DNA of 64,000 nucleotides from JAKVAV01 sp047632755 (GTDB lineage Bacteria; Bacteroidota; Bacteroidia; Flavobacteriales_D; Cryomorphaceae). The stretch is taken from NCBI GenBank assembly GCA_047632755.1, contig JBLIDT010000001.1, positions 186,001 through 250,000 on the forward strand, in the 5' to 3' direction. Shown here in pieces: positions 9,473 to 18,027 of this stretch. The stretch's first letter is position 1; each line of letters opens with the position of its first letter. The notes under the pieces were generated by a model. That model ran no database searches. It was not told where the DNA came from and worked only from the letters and a program-made list of their open reading frames with translations. The translations under genes and the position numbers were made by a program.

Positions 9473-9799
9473 TTATATTGAAAAGCTCTCTCCGCACCCG
9501 CAGGTGCGATTTGCATTGGGATTGACAAAAGCAAATCCTTTGCCATTTAAACCTCCAGAGTAGTCCAACTCAGTTCCAATTAAATAGAGGTAGCTTTTCT
9601 TGTCCACCACTATTTTGATACCGTTGTCTTCAAACTCTTTATCTCCTTCTTGTCTATCAGTGTCGAAATCAAGGTCATACATTAATCCGCTGCAGCCTCC
9701 GCCTTTTACGCCGACTCTGATGAAGGCTTGTTCACCCGCACCGCTTTTGGTCAATAGTCTTTGTACCTCGGCTTTTGCACTTTCTCGTACTTTGATCAT
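9473..9799 (-). CDS. sufA: A-type Fe-S cluster carrier (SufA/IscA family)
   Basis: A 108-residue A-type carrier with the three family cysteines: Cys36 in GGGCSGLMY and Cys100/Cys102 in RTCGCGESFSI. Such proteins take a nascent cluster from the scaffold and deliver it to target proteins. It is the first gene of the leftward suf operon. A 27-bp inverted repeat lies 57 bp upstream of the start. SufA and IscA cannot be separated by sequence alone; the operon argues for SufA. Confidence 0.93.
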   Translation of the reverse strand: MIKVRESAKAEVQRLLTKSGAGEQAFIRVGVKGGGCSGLMYDLDFDTDRQEGDKEFEDNGIKIVVDKKSYLYLIGTELDYSGGLNGKGFAFVNPNANRTCGCGESFSI

Positions 9800-9855
9800 A
9801 TGCTTTGTTTCAAGTGTCTAACAGTCTCTGCTTGCAAATGTTGAACAAAACAGAG

Positions 9856-9882
9856 GGTTATTTAGAACTATTATAAATAACC
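9856..9882. promoter_or_regulatory. 27-bp perfect inverted repeat upstream of the suf operon, operator candidate
   Basis: GGTTATTTA (9856-9864) and TAAATAACC (9874-9882) are perfect 9-base arms around a 9-base AT-rich spacer. The site lies 57 bp upstream of sufA and about 105 bp upstream of the thiL promoter, in a divergent intergenic region. The size and symmetry suit a dimeric repressor or activator site, for example an Rrf2- or Fur-family regulator; which one is unknown. An RNA hairpin in the suf leader is the alternative reading. Confidence 0.5.
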
Positions 9883-9965
9883 AATTGTCCTGCAAAAATA
9901 CTGAACAAGTCCCGTGTAAACAAACGAATCCTCTCCAGTTTATTGATGTGGTCATTGACAAATTC

Positions 9966-9994
9966 TTTCAAAACATTCTGAACCTGTATCTTTG
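9966..9994 (+). promoter_or_regulatory. Bacteroidota-type promoter for thiL
   Basis: TATCTTTG at 9987-9994 fits the Bacteroidota -7 consensus TAnnTTTG exactly. TTTC at 9966-9969, 17 bases upstream, is a fair -33 element. Transcription would begin near 10000, giving a leader of about 15 bases before the thiL ATG at 10016, which also supports that start. Confidence 0.6.
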
Positions 9995-10015
9995 CGGCCC
10001 TCAAAGAGCATTATT

Positions 10016-11050
10016 ATGGAAAGAACGGAACTGGCAGACTTAGGAGAATTTGGTTTAATCAACCACTTATCTAAACATGTAGAAATCTCCCAACCATCTA
10101 CTATCAAAGGCATCGGAGATGATGCTGCTGTAATTGATGCAGGAGACCATGTGAAGTTGGTGACTACGGATATGCTAGTGGAAGGGGTTCATTTCGATCT
10201 GAGTTATGTTCCGCTGAAGCACCTGGGTTACAAAGCGGCTGTTGCCAATTTTTCTGATGTGTATGCCATGAATGGAAAGGTGGAGCAGATAACGGTCAGC
10301 TTGGCTTTGAGTAACCGTTTTTCGCTGGAAGCGATTGAGGAGCTTTATTCTGGTGTTTTGCTCGCTTGCAACACATATGGAGTTGATTTGGTAGGAGGAG
10401 ATACAGTGAGTTCAAACGGTGGTTTGATGATTAGCATTACGGCTATTGGTCGAGCTAAAAAAGAAAATGTAGTGTACCGCGATGGCGCCAAAGACAAAGA
10501 ATTACTAGTGGTTACTGGTGATTTGGGTGCTGCTTACATGGGCTTGCAGATTTTGGAAAGAGAAAAAGCAGTGTTCAAATCTGACCCAAATATTCAGCCT
10601 GATCTTGAAGGATACGATTACATCTTGGAGCGACAACTGAAGCCTGAAGCCAGAAAAGACATGGTAGAGCTTCTCGAAAAAATGGGCGTCCAGCCTACTT
10701 CAATGATTGATATTTCAGATGGCCTAGCTTCAGAAATTCTTCACCTATGCAAGAGTTCCAATGTTGGATGTTCTCTTTTTGGTGAAAAGATTCCAATTGA
10801 TCCTACCGTGATGACGGCTGCTGAAGACTTTAATCTTGACCCTACAACATGCGCATTGAATGGGGGAGAAGACTATGAGCTCCTCTTCACCATAAAGCAA
10901 GGGGATTATGACAAATTAAAAGGGAATCCCAACTTCACTTTTATTGGTCATATTACTGAAGGTGGGTCTCCACTGCTTGTTACTAGAGATGGTCAAGCCG
11001 TAGAGCTCACTGCTCAAGGATGGGATGCATTTTTGAACAAAGATTCATAA
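10016..11050 (+). CDS. thiL: thiamine-phosphate kinase ThiL
   Basis: A 344-residue ThiL, which phosphorylates thiamine monophosphate to the active cofactor thiamine diphosphate. Family motifs seen are GIGDDAAVID near the N-terminus (nucleotide/Mg binding), LVTTDMLVEGVHFD, the glycine-rich LVGGDTVSS, and DISDGLASE and NGGEDYELLFT in the C-terminal half. The start at 10016 (MERTELADLGEFGLI) was chosen over an in-frame codon at 9992, because the promoter at 9966-9994 overlaps the latter and the family starts with this segment. Its 3' end overlaps the convergent helical-repeat gene by 6 bases. Confidence 0.93.
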   Translation: MERTELADLGEFGLINHLSKHVEISQPSTIKGIGDDAAVIDAGDHVKLVTTDMLVEGVHFDLSYVPLKHLGYKAAVANFSDVYAMNGKVEQITVSLALSNRFSLEAIEELYSGVLLACNTYGVDLVGGDTVSSNGGLMISITAIGRAKKENVVYRDGAKDKELLVVTGDLGAAYMGLQILEREKAVFKSDPNIQPDLEGYDYILERQLKPEARKDMVELLEKMGVQPTSMIDISDGLASEILHLCKSSNVGCSLFGEKIPIDPTVMTAAEDFNLDPTTCALNGGEDYELLFTIKQGDYDKLKGNPNFTFIGHITEGGSPLLVTRDGQAVELTAQGWDAFLNKDS

Positions 11051-12589
11051 CACATTCTTCATTGTAACTCTTTCTCGAACGGCTTCTTGAAAGGGGATTC
11101 CAGAAAGATGACTTTGCGCCCAAGCGATGAAGTCAAAGTATTCAAATGCGATTTTTTCATAGTCCTCATTTTCAAAGGGGCTAACAGCGTCGATGAAAGT
11201 CTCAAAGTATTTTCTTTCGTCTGAATCAGAATGATACTTTTCAAGATTTTTAGCCAGTTTGATAAAGTGTTCTTCGAATTTGTAACGGCGCTCTCGAGTA
11301 TCGAGATATCTGTTCAAGCTTTTAATTATTCCCGACAACAGATCAGTATTGCCAAGTTCGAAGTGCAACACTGCATGGAAGATTTGCCCAAAACAAAATG
11401 AATCTTCCGCTTTTTTTATGCTGATGGTGTTGAGCAATTCGTTGTTCCATTTTAGCGATTCTCCCAAAGATCCTAAAGTGAAAAACATTACTGAAAGACC
11501 ATGCAAAAAAGAAGCGCGCCTTACATCGCCGTGTTTGTGTTGCCACCTCACTAGCATTGGCGGAATAACCTCTATCAGCTCTTTTCCTCGCGAGGTGTTC
11601 CCTGTTAGGTTGCATATGGCCAATTCCAATTCGTAACTGTCCGAAAAGATGCGGTATTCGATATGTTCGGTTGGGTTTATTTTCAGTTTTTCAGGTAAGG
11701 ATCTACTTTCATCGAGAAACCGTTTGACATCATCGAACTGATTCAGTTTAGCTGATACGTAGATAAGATTGGTAAGCACCGAATGATATAGGATTGGCTC
11801 TTCGGCGGCTAAGTGAAGGTGTTCCTCTATCAGGGCGAGATTTTGCGCAAGAGCTATTTTACATTTTTCATAGTGTCCTGTCCTAAAATAGATGGCACTC
11901 TCCGTATGATAGATGAGGTGATTGGTCTCAAAAACCTCTGACTTTCCCTTGAACTTATACAAAGAGTCTAAGTCTAAGATGCTCCTATCCGCCATTTCTT
12001 GGCTCCTCGCTTGGCCCACCCTGAATAATTCTTCAAAAACAGTTGCCTTTATTTTCCAAAGCTCATTTCCCAATGCCAATTCCGAAAGGAGTTTATTTTG
12101 ATCTTCATATAGTTTGGGATCTTTTTCCTCGTGATGCCTTACTTCTATAAGTTTCTTTTTCCACTTGATAATCCGCAACAGGACAATCTGCTTTTCATGT
12201 TTCTTTGCGATTTTTTCTGCTGTAGACAAAACACGGGAGCATTGCTTATAGAGGGTCTTTTGGAATAGAATTTCGACATAGTGCAAGTAGCGCTGGAGCT
12301 CTGCTTCTACTGAGCTCTCGGCATGAAAGGCGTCGAGAGAACGCAGAATTTGATGGTAAAGACGATTTTTCGCAATCGAGAAATGTTTGACGAAGGGGTC
12401 ACCCTTGAACTGATTCAGAATTGATTCCTCGTCATATTCACTTTGGTTCTCAATTGCTTGAAAAAGTATGTGGTAGTTGTTTTTCGAACTTCCTGAATGA
12501 CGCTCTGCATAAAGCTTGAAATAGCGCTTTTCGGCAGGAGCCATGGAATGGATTAATTCGTGTACTTGGTTAGAGGCTTTATTTGACAT
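11045..12589 (-). CDS. conserved Bacteroidota protein with predicted helical (TPR-like) repeats
   Basis: A 514-residue protein without signal peptide or membrane segment. The N-terminus (VHELIHSMAPAEKRYFKLYAERH) matches a conserved Bacteroidota family of unknown function. The body is almost entirely alpha-helical, with Leu/Ala/Tyr-spaced helices resembling degenerate TPR repeats (for example KCKIALAQNLALIEEHL and SFCFGQIFHAVLHFELGN). Such folds usually bind other proteins. It follows the small lipoprotein gene by 84 bp on the same strand and converges on thiL. No function is proposed. Confidence 0.78.
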   Translation of the reverse strand: MSNKASNQVHELIHSMAPAEKRYFKLYAERHSGSSKNNYHILFQAIENQSEYDEESILNQFKGDPFVKHFSIAKNRLYHQILRSLDAFHAESSVEAELQRYLHYVEILFQKTLYKQCSRVLSTAEKIAKKHEKQIVLLRIIKWKKKLIEVRHHEEKDPKLYEDQNKLLSELALGNELWKIKATVFEELFRVGQARSQEMADRSILDLDSLYKFKGKSEVFETNHLIYHTESAIYFRTGHYEKCKIALAQNLALIEEHLHLAAEEPILYHSVLTNLIYVSAKLNQFDDVKRFLDESRSLPEKLKINPTEHIEYRIFSDSYELELAICNLTGNTSRGKELIEVIPPMLVRWQHKHGDVRRASFLHGLSVMFFTLGSLGESLKWNNELLNTISIKKAEDSFCFGQIFHAVLHFELGNTDLLSGIIKSLNRYLDTRERRYKFEEHFIKLAKNLEKYHSDSDERKYFETFIDAVSPFENEDYEKIAFEYFDFIAWAQSHLSGIPFQEAVRERVTMKNVL

Positions 12590-12673
12590 CTCAATTCGCT
12601 TCGTGGATTGAGATCAAAGTAAAAAAGGCTCACATAAAAAGTGAATCTTAAACAATAAACGGTAAGATCTAAT

Positions 12674-12916
12674 CTATTTAGGACTTCCTGTTCCCGATGG
12701 TCCTGACTCGTCGTCTCCATCATCATTGATGAAAACAGGTACAGGGTTTTCATCCTCCAAAGGCAATACGCCTTCGTTTCTTACATCAAAATCACGGAAA
12801 TTCTCATCGGTGATGGAAGACGGTACAATACTGCTAGGCGAATCATTCTCGGGTTTGGTGCAACTAAAGACCAATGTGAGGCAGAAAAAGAAGGATATAT
12901 ATCTAATTGTTCGCAT
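12674..12916 (-). CDS. small putative lipoprotein
   Basis: An 80-residue product with a lipoprotein signal peptide (MRTIRYISFFFCLTLVFSC; the lipobox Cys is the last residue), followed by an acidic, Pro/Ser/Gly-rich, probably disordered tail. ATG at 12916 gives a compact signal peptide; an in-frame ATG at 12940 would add eight residues and overlap the upstream sensor kinase gene by 14 bases, and cannot be ruled out. It is the last gene of the sensor-kinase operon, so an accessory role in that system is possible. No family recognised. Confidence 0.65.
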   Translation of the reverse strand: MRTIRYISFFFCLTLVFSCTKPENDSPSSIVPSSITDENFRDFDVRNEGVLPLEDENPVPVFINDDGDDESGPSGTGSPK

Positions 12917-12926
12917 TCTCGATAAA

Positions 12927-15900
12927 CTAAAGTACTTCATCAGCCCTGATTTTCCAAGGATGATCCCGCTTAAGTTCAGGAACGGTCGATTTTTTAGGTA
13001 TTCGGATGATCACTCTGGTTCCTTTTGTGCTGCCAGCCTGTGTTTTTCTTTCGAAAGGTCCATCTACCTCATATCTCAAACCAGTCATGTTTTGGTAAAG
13101 CCTTAATCGATTTAGAGTAATATTCATTCCCTGCGATACGTGGGCGTCGTGCGTGCTGGTTTTGCTGTTCAAACTGGTGTCAATTCCTACACCATTGTCA
13201 TCAATTATGATTTCATAATTACCATCACCCAAAACAATTCGGATAAGTATTTTTCCGTGCTTATCACTTGGCAAAATTCCGTGCCAGATGCTATTTTCCA
13301 GGAAGGGTTGAAGCATCATTGCTGGAAGAGTCAATGCATCGACATCAATTTCTGGATCAATTTCTATTTTATACTCAAACTTCTCTTGAAAACGCATTTG
13401 TTCAAGGGACAGATAGAGTTTTAATCGCTCCAACTCCTCTCCCAAACTGGTATCCATTTGTTGGCTGCTATCCAAGTTTTTTCTGATAAGCTTGGCAAAA
13501 CTAGTGAGATACCGATTGGCTGATTTCCGGTCTTGCATATTGATATAATACTGGATGGAGTTAAGGGCATTGAAGATGAAATGCCTGTTCATGCTCGAAT
13601 TCAAGGATTGTGATTCTAATTGCATCAGCTTTGCCTGCAATGTCAATTGAAGTTTTTCTCGTTTTTCTTTCTCTTTGTTTAGGCGGGACGAGTAAATGAG
13701 GTATACCACTCCCGCCAAGCTAATCGCAACAAGTAGGAAAAACCATGGAGTGAGATAGAATGGAGGCTTTACTGAAAATGGAAATGCAGCTTCCGCGATC
13801 AGTTCAGGGTTGTCGACTTGGAATGATTGAACCCGGAAGGTAAAGTCTCCATGGGGTAAATAAGCATAAGTAGCCGATCGGCTTCGGGTTGGGCCAAGCC
13901 AATTGACATCAACTCCCTCAACCTTGTAGCGATAACGAATCTTCTCTGGATTGGAAAAATAGATTCCGCTGTAATTAAAGGTTAAATAATTCTGGCTGTA
14001 TTTGAGCTCGGGTTGAATGGGTAGACCTAGTTCAGTCGAAAAACTATCCGTTATATTTTTCCATTCCACATCTTCGAGAAACAATTGAATATTGGAGATT
14101 TGAACAGAAGGGGAGGCATACTGCTTTGGTTCTTTTTCTATGTCGAAGCGGACTACCCCTTGAGTGGTGCCGAACCATAAGGACTCCCCTTTGATAAACA
14201 CAGCGTTTTGATTTGTCTCAGATCCTGACAGCCCTTCAAAGCGAGTGTAATGTTTTGTTTCGATGGAAGAAGTCTGATGGTATTTTTCAAGGTTAAGCGA
14301 GTACATCCCATTGTTCGTCCCGATGAGCATTCTGTTCTCATTTAGCGGGGCCAGAAAGTTCACGTTTTTAGCTCCGAAGCCACTTGCAAATTTGGCTTCG
14401 CGTAGGCTATCGCCATTTTCGGATAGCACAAAAAGCCCATCAGATGTGCCGACCCATAAATTTTTATGCCCGTCTTCACTAATGCAATATACGGTTGCTT
14501 CAGACGGGATATTGCCAGGAACAATTGTAGCGATTTCGCCATTTATCCTGACCAAGCCTATATCGGTACCACAGACTATTTCACCCTCATATTCCGCTAT
14601 TGCCCTTACGCCGCCAAGATTTTTATCCTCGGTATTCGAAATAATTCCTTCAATGACAAAATTTGAGTTCAAGGAAGCAATACCATTTTCTGTTCCTACA
14701 AGAAGTTCTTTAGAGCTTTTTCGATAAATGGAAGTGATGCGATTTCCCGGTAATCCACTTTGCTTGTCTAGAATTTGAACTTGACCATTCTTTTCCAAAA
14801 ATAGCCCCGAAGATGTGCCCGCCAATAAACCATCAGGACCATTGTTCAAACACCAAACGGTAAATGAAGGCAAGAACCCATTGAAGGGGTAGCTGATGGC
14901 GGTGTCGTTTTGGAGAACGGAAATACCCGAATCGTAAGTTCCCAAAAGCAATGATCCGTCGCCACCTTCCGCTATGCTCATGACTAAGTCGGAATTGAGC
15001 CCACTTTGAACGGAATAAGTTTGAAACACTTCTCCAGCACTCCGAAGTAAACCTTGACCATCTGTTCCAATCCACAAGTTCCCTTCCCGGTCTTGACCTA
15101 GCGACTTAATGTTAGCATATGAAAGCCCATTCGTTTCATCATAAGTGTCAATTTCGCCATCTTCAAACTTTGCTAAACCAACTTTCGAAGCGAACCAATA
15201 TTGTCCCGAAGACAATTCCTCGAAACACCTTATGAAATTTGAATTTAGTCCATCATTTGAGGTGTAGTTTTGAATGGAATCTCCTTCAATAAAGAATATT
15301 CCATTGCCAAATGTTGTGATGACCATTTTACCATCAGAAGTCATTTTAATCTGGCTAACGCTGATTTTTAGAAGTGTCGAATCTGGAGGTGTGATTGTAT
15401 CTTTGGAAGATTTTAGCATAACGAGTCCCGAGCGGGTTCCGATCCACAACTGGTCGGTCTTGTCGAATGCTACGCTTCTCACATAGTCATCGGGCAATCC
15501 ATCATCGGTAGAAATGGAGCTGAACTCGTCGCCATCCCATTTTATAACTCCGTTACCGGCAGTTGCCATGTAGAGGCTGCCATCTCTGCTTTCGGCAAAA
15601 TCAATAACTTTTGCAGTTCCTAATTCTTCTGGAAAGAGGATGCTGGAAATCTCCTGACCTTGCACAAAACACAATGCCCCTGTCGTGCCAACATAAAGTT
15701 TAGACCCTTGATAGAAGCAATTAATTTGATTGTCATTAAGACCATCCTTTTTACTGAAATTCTTAAATTCAGTTCCGTCGAATCGGCTAAGTCCCGCCAT
15801 GGTTCCGATCCAGAGATAACCAAAAGAGTCCTGAGCAATCGCTCTAACTTGGGATTGAGGCAACCCATCTTCCAAGCCATAAGCGATGTAAGCTGACTTC

Positions 15901-15962
15901 TGAGCTACAACGTTAAATCCGAAAAGGAAAAAAAAGAAAAGAAATAAACTCTGTTTGATCAT
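12927..15962 (-). CDS. two-component regulator propeller sensor kinase, LytS-type histidine kinase
   Basis: A 1011-residue sensor. A signal peptide (about 1-20) leads into a long periplasmic region of beta-propeller repeats of the two-component-regulator type, seen as recurring LWIGT, GLSRFDG, GLPDDYVRS and ENGIASLN phrases. A Y_Y_Y-like beta-sandwich follows (YRYKVEGVDVNWLGPTRSRSATY), then one membrane helix (PWFFLLVAISLAGVVYLIYSS), a short coiled coil, and a cytoplasmic LytS-type kinase domain (MNRHFIFNALNSIQYYI with the phospho-accepting His) with an ATPase lobe (DDNGVGIDTS). Unlike hybrid propeller sensors it has no receiver or AraC domain. Its start overlaps the stop of the LytTR regulator gene at 15959 by 4 bases, so the two form a pair. 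The signal sensed is unknown. Confidence 0.9.
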   Translation of the reverse strand: MIKQSLFLFFFFLFGFNVVAQKSAYIAYGLEDGLPQSQVRAIAQDSFGYLWIGTMAGLSRFDGTEFKNFSKKDGLNDNQINCFYQGSKLYVGTTGALCFVQGQEISSILFPEELGTAKVIDFAESRDGSLYMATAGNGVIKWDGDEFSSISTDDGLPDDYVRSVAFDKTDQLWIGTRSGLVMLKSSKDTITPPDSTLLKISVSQIKMTSDGKMVITTFGNGIFFIEGDSIQNYTSNDGLNSNFIRCFEELSSGQYWFASKVGLAKFEDGEIDTYDETNGLSYANIKSLGQDREGNLWIGTDGQGLLRSAGEVFQTYSVQSGLNSDLVMSIAEGGDGSLLLGTYDSGISVLQNDTAISYPFNGFLPSFTVWCLNNGPDGLLAGTSSGLFLEKNGQVQILDKQSGLPGNRITSIYRKSSKELLVGTENGIASLNSNFVIEGIISNTEDKNLGGVRAIAEYEGEIVCGTDIGLVRINGEIATIVPGNIPSEATVYCISEDGHKNLWVGTSDGLFVLSENGDSLREAKFASGFGAKNVNFLAPLNENRMLIGTNNGMYSLNLEKYHQTSSIETKHYTRFEGLSGSETNQNAVFIKGESLWFGTTQGVVRFDIEKEPKQYASPSVQISNIQLFLEDVEWKNITDSFSTELGLPIQPELKYSQNYLTFNYSGIYFSNPEKIRYRYKVEGVDVNWLGPTRSRSATYAYLPHGDFTFRVQSFQVDNPELIAEAAFPFSVKPPFYLTPWFFLLVAISLAGVVYLIYSSRLNKEKEKREKLQLTLQAKLMQLESQSLNSSMNRHFIFNALNSIQYYINMQDRKSANRYLTSFAKLIRKNLDSSQQMDTSLGEELERLKLYLSLEQMRFQEKFEYKIEIDPEIDVDALTLPAMMLQPFLENSIWHGILPSDKHGKILIRIVLGDGNYEIIIDDNGVGIDTSLNSKTSTHDAHVSQGMNITLNRLRLYQNMTGLRYEVDGPFERKTQAGSTKGTRVIIRIPKKSTVPELKRDHPWKIRADEVL

Positions 15963-16717
15963 TCTTCAGACGAACCTACTATTTCTTCTAAGAATGATTG
16001 AAGTTTTCTGCGCGATATCGGCACGTATTTGTCGTTGCTCATCACGGCAGAGTTCCCGTCTACTCTGCTAAAGCGAAGCAAGTGATGCTTCACATTGATA
16101 ATATGCGATTTATGTGTTCTAAAGAAAATAGTTTCGTCTAGTTTCTCCTCGTATACCTTGATGTTTTTGCTGCTAACAATGCGTTTTCCACTTGACAAGT
16201 AGATGAGGGTATAACTCTCACTTGCCTCCAAATGGACAATGTCTTTGACGGCAATCAATTCGAAACCTTCCCTCATTGGGATGGCAATTTTTTCATTGTC
16301 TGACTTTTTAGAGATTTCCTTCAGAACTTGTCTTACAATGTCATTTGGGTTAGACATGTCGCTGATCCTCTTTGAGGCTTTCGAGACGGCGTCTTGCAAA
16401 TCGTCGATATTGATTGGCTTCTCCAAGTAGTCCAGCGCTTCCGCCTTAATGGCCTGCAGGGCATATTCATTGTGAGCCGTGGTAAACACAATCGATTTAG
16501 GTTTGCTGGAGATGCTTTCGAGCAGATCAAAACCATTTTCTTTTGGCATCATGATATCCAAAAATAGGATGTCAGGATTAAAACTTGATAGTTTTTCACG
16601 GGCCTCCTCGGCATTGGAAGCAAGTTCAATTTCAGCGATCCCCGAACAGTAGTCCGAAAGGAGAATTTTAAGATTGTCGCGGCAGAATTTTTCGTCATCT
16701 ACTATTAAAGCTTTCAT
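15959..16717 (-). CDS. LytTR family response regulator, partner of the propeller kinase
   Basis: A 252-residue DNA-binding response regulator. The receiver domain has the acidic pocket (VDDE, residues 6-9) and phospho-acceptor Asp54 in LFLDIMMPKENG. The C-terminal half is a LytTR DNA-binding domain (KDIVHLEASESYTLIYLSSGKRIVSSKNIKVYEE, FFRTHKSHIIN). It overlaps the propeller kinase start by 4 bases (ATGA arrangement) and is the likely phosphorylation target. Confidence 0.92.
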   Translation of the reverse strand: MKALIVDDEKFCRDNLKILLSDYCSGIAEIELASNAEEAREKLSSFNPDILFLDIMMPKENGFDLLESISSKPKSIVFTTAHNEYALQAIKAEALDYLEKPINIDDLQDAVSKASKRISDMSNPNDIVRQVLKEISKKSDNEKIAIPMREGFELIAVKDIVHLEASESYTLIYLSSGKRIVSSKNIKVYEEKLDETIFFRTHKSHIINVKHHLLRFSRVDGNSAVMSNDKYVPISRRKLQSFLEEIVGSSEE

Positions 16718-16816
16718 AGGCTGGCTTTTGCCTGAAGTTATGAAATAGCTTTTTGGCGAATTGCTAAAAGTGGATGGGAGGATACTCTCAATGAGTCAAT
16801 GGTAGCTCTCGTCGAT

Positions 16817-17593
16817 CTAACCCAAGCCTTTAACGGCTTCAATCAAATCTTTCTTGCGCTCCCGAGAGACAGGAATGCTTTTACCTGACTTTAGGATTAC
16901 CACCTGCTCATCACCATGCAGGATTTCACGCGCCTCTTTTAGATTGATCATGAACGAACGGTGAACCCTATTGAAAAAGGTCGGAAGCAACGCCTCGTAT
17001 ACTTTCAGTGTTCGCGTGTCCAAATATTGTTGTCCGTTTTTAAAGTGCAGGATGGTGCAATTTCCGCTGCTTTCTAAAAAATCGAGATCGGCGACCTCAA
17101 TTATTCGAATGCCTTTTGCATGATGAATCGTAAGACGCTCCGGCTCTTTATTTTCCTCTATCTCTTCCTTTAGATTCTTTAGATTTTCTTGACTTTTCAG
17201 GTTTTCTGAATTTGCACGAGACGCCATTATTCTTTGGACAGATTCTCTTAGGTCTGTTTCGTCAATAGGTTTCAAGACATAGTGAAGAGCACGACGTTCA
17301 AAGGCTCTAATGGCATAGTCTTTAAAAGCTGTGACAAACACAACCTGGAATGACTCCTCTTCAAGGATCTCCAATAAATCGAATCCTTCTGCCCCAGAGG
17401 GCATTCTGATATCGAGAAATACGAGGTCGGGTTTTAATTCGTGAAAGATCTTTTCAGCAGCAGGAACGCCATCTGCAGTTCCTACCACTTCAATTTCAGG
17501 AGAGCTTTCCTCTATTAAAAAACGGAGGTTTTCTCTAGCATGAAATTCATCGTCTACTATTAAAGCTCTTATTTTCTTTCCCTTACTTTCCAA
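16817..17593 (-). CDS. second LytTR family response regulator
   Basis: A 258-residue regulator with a receiver domain (VDDE, Asp61 in VFLDIRMPSGAEG) and a LytTR domain (DLDFLESSGNCTILHFKNGQQYLDTRTLKVYE, FFNRVHRSFMIN). A Glu/Lys-rich linker of about 25 residues separates the two. It lies 99 bp upstream of the other LytTR gene in the same orientation, so it may respond to the same kinase or to an unlinked one. The hairpin-bearing intergenic repeat begins 17 bp upstream of its start. Confidence 0.9.
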   Translation of the reverse strand: MESKGKKIRALIVDDEFHARENLRFLIEESSPEIEVVGTADGVPAAEKIFHELKPDLVFLDIRMPSGAEGFDLLEILEEESFQVVFVTAFKDYAIRAFERRALHYVLKPIDETDLRESVQRIMASRANSENLKSQENLKNLKEEIEENKEPERLTIHHAKGIRIIEVADLDFLESSGNCTILHFKNGQQYLDTRTLKVYEALLPTFFNRVHRSFMINLKEAREILHGDEQVVILKSGKSIPVSRERKKDLIEAVKGLG

Positions 17594-17610
17594 GATCTTT
17601 CTGTTTTAGC

Positions 17611-17724
17611 GGCTGTCAATTTACTCAAGTGTCTGAGCTAGAAAGCTCATTAGCAAGGCGCATGTAGTTTTAAAAATCAAGGAGTTGACGATTGTCAATG
17701 ACTGTTTTTAAAACAAGCGGAACG
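17611..17724 (+). repeat. intergenic hairpin repeat, copy A
   Basis: One of three related noncoding segments in the window (others at 23315-23372 and 53881-54005). It contains the phrase CAAGTGTCTGAGCTAGAAAG, in which GAGCT and AGCTC form a stem, then GCAAGGCGCATGTAG, then a second hairpin (TTGAC/GTCAA), and ends in TGTTTTTAAAACAAGCGGAA, itself self-complementary. Copies B and C have GAACT/AGTTC in the first stem, so both sides changed together. It lies just upstream of the second LytTR gene. Confidence 0.65.
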
Positions 17725-17833
17725 CCAATAATAAATTTTATGGGCAGACACTATTTATTCTCCGATGATTGATTCACATAGTCCGTTCCTTTTTTGGTCT
17801 TCATTGAATTCATAAAGTTGACATAAATTTAAG

Positions 17834-17935
17834 ATGAACAAAAACTTAAAGCCTATGATTTCTTCTTTACTTATCACACAAGTTTCAATAATTTCAAAGG
17901 AAATTGAGTCAAGATGGGTTTTTTCTGACCGTTGA
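17834..17935 (+). pseudogene. possible signal-peptide remnant (33 codons)
   Basis: A short open frame (MNKNLKPMISSLLITQVSII...) with a basic start followed by a hydrophobic stretch, resembling a secreted-protein N-terminus but stopping after 33 residues. About 90 bp further on, an out-of-frame frame (18028-18276) looks like a T9SS C-terminal sorting domain. Together they could be the two ends of a secreted-protein gene whose middle was lost. This is a weak inference; the frame may also be chance. Confidence 0.25.
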
Positions 17936-18027
17936 ATTTCTGTAACATTAAACTACATACAGAATTTTTTTCCGTAACTCATTTGGAGTCTAATGCGTAA
18001 GATTTACCGATTAGAATTATTCGGATT

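Noticed and set aside
9463..9546. Longer sufB start at 9546
   Set aside because: Would overlap sufA by 74 bases and add 28 residues without family similarity; ATG at 9462 fits the family start.
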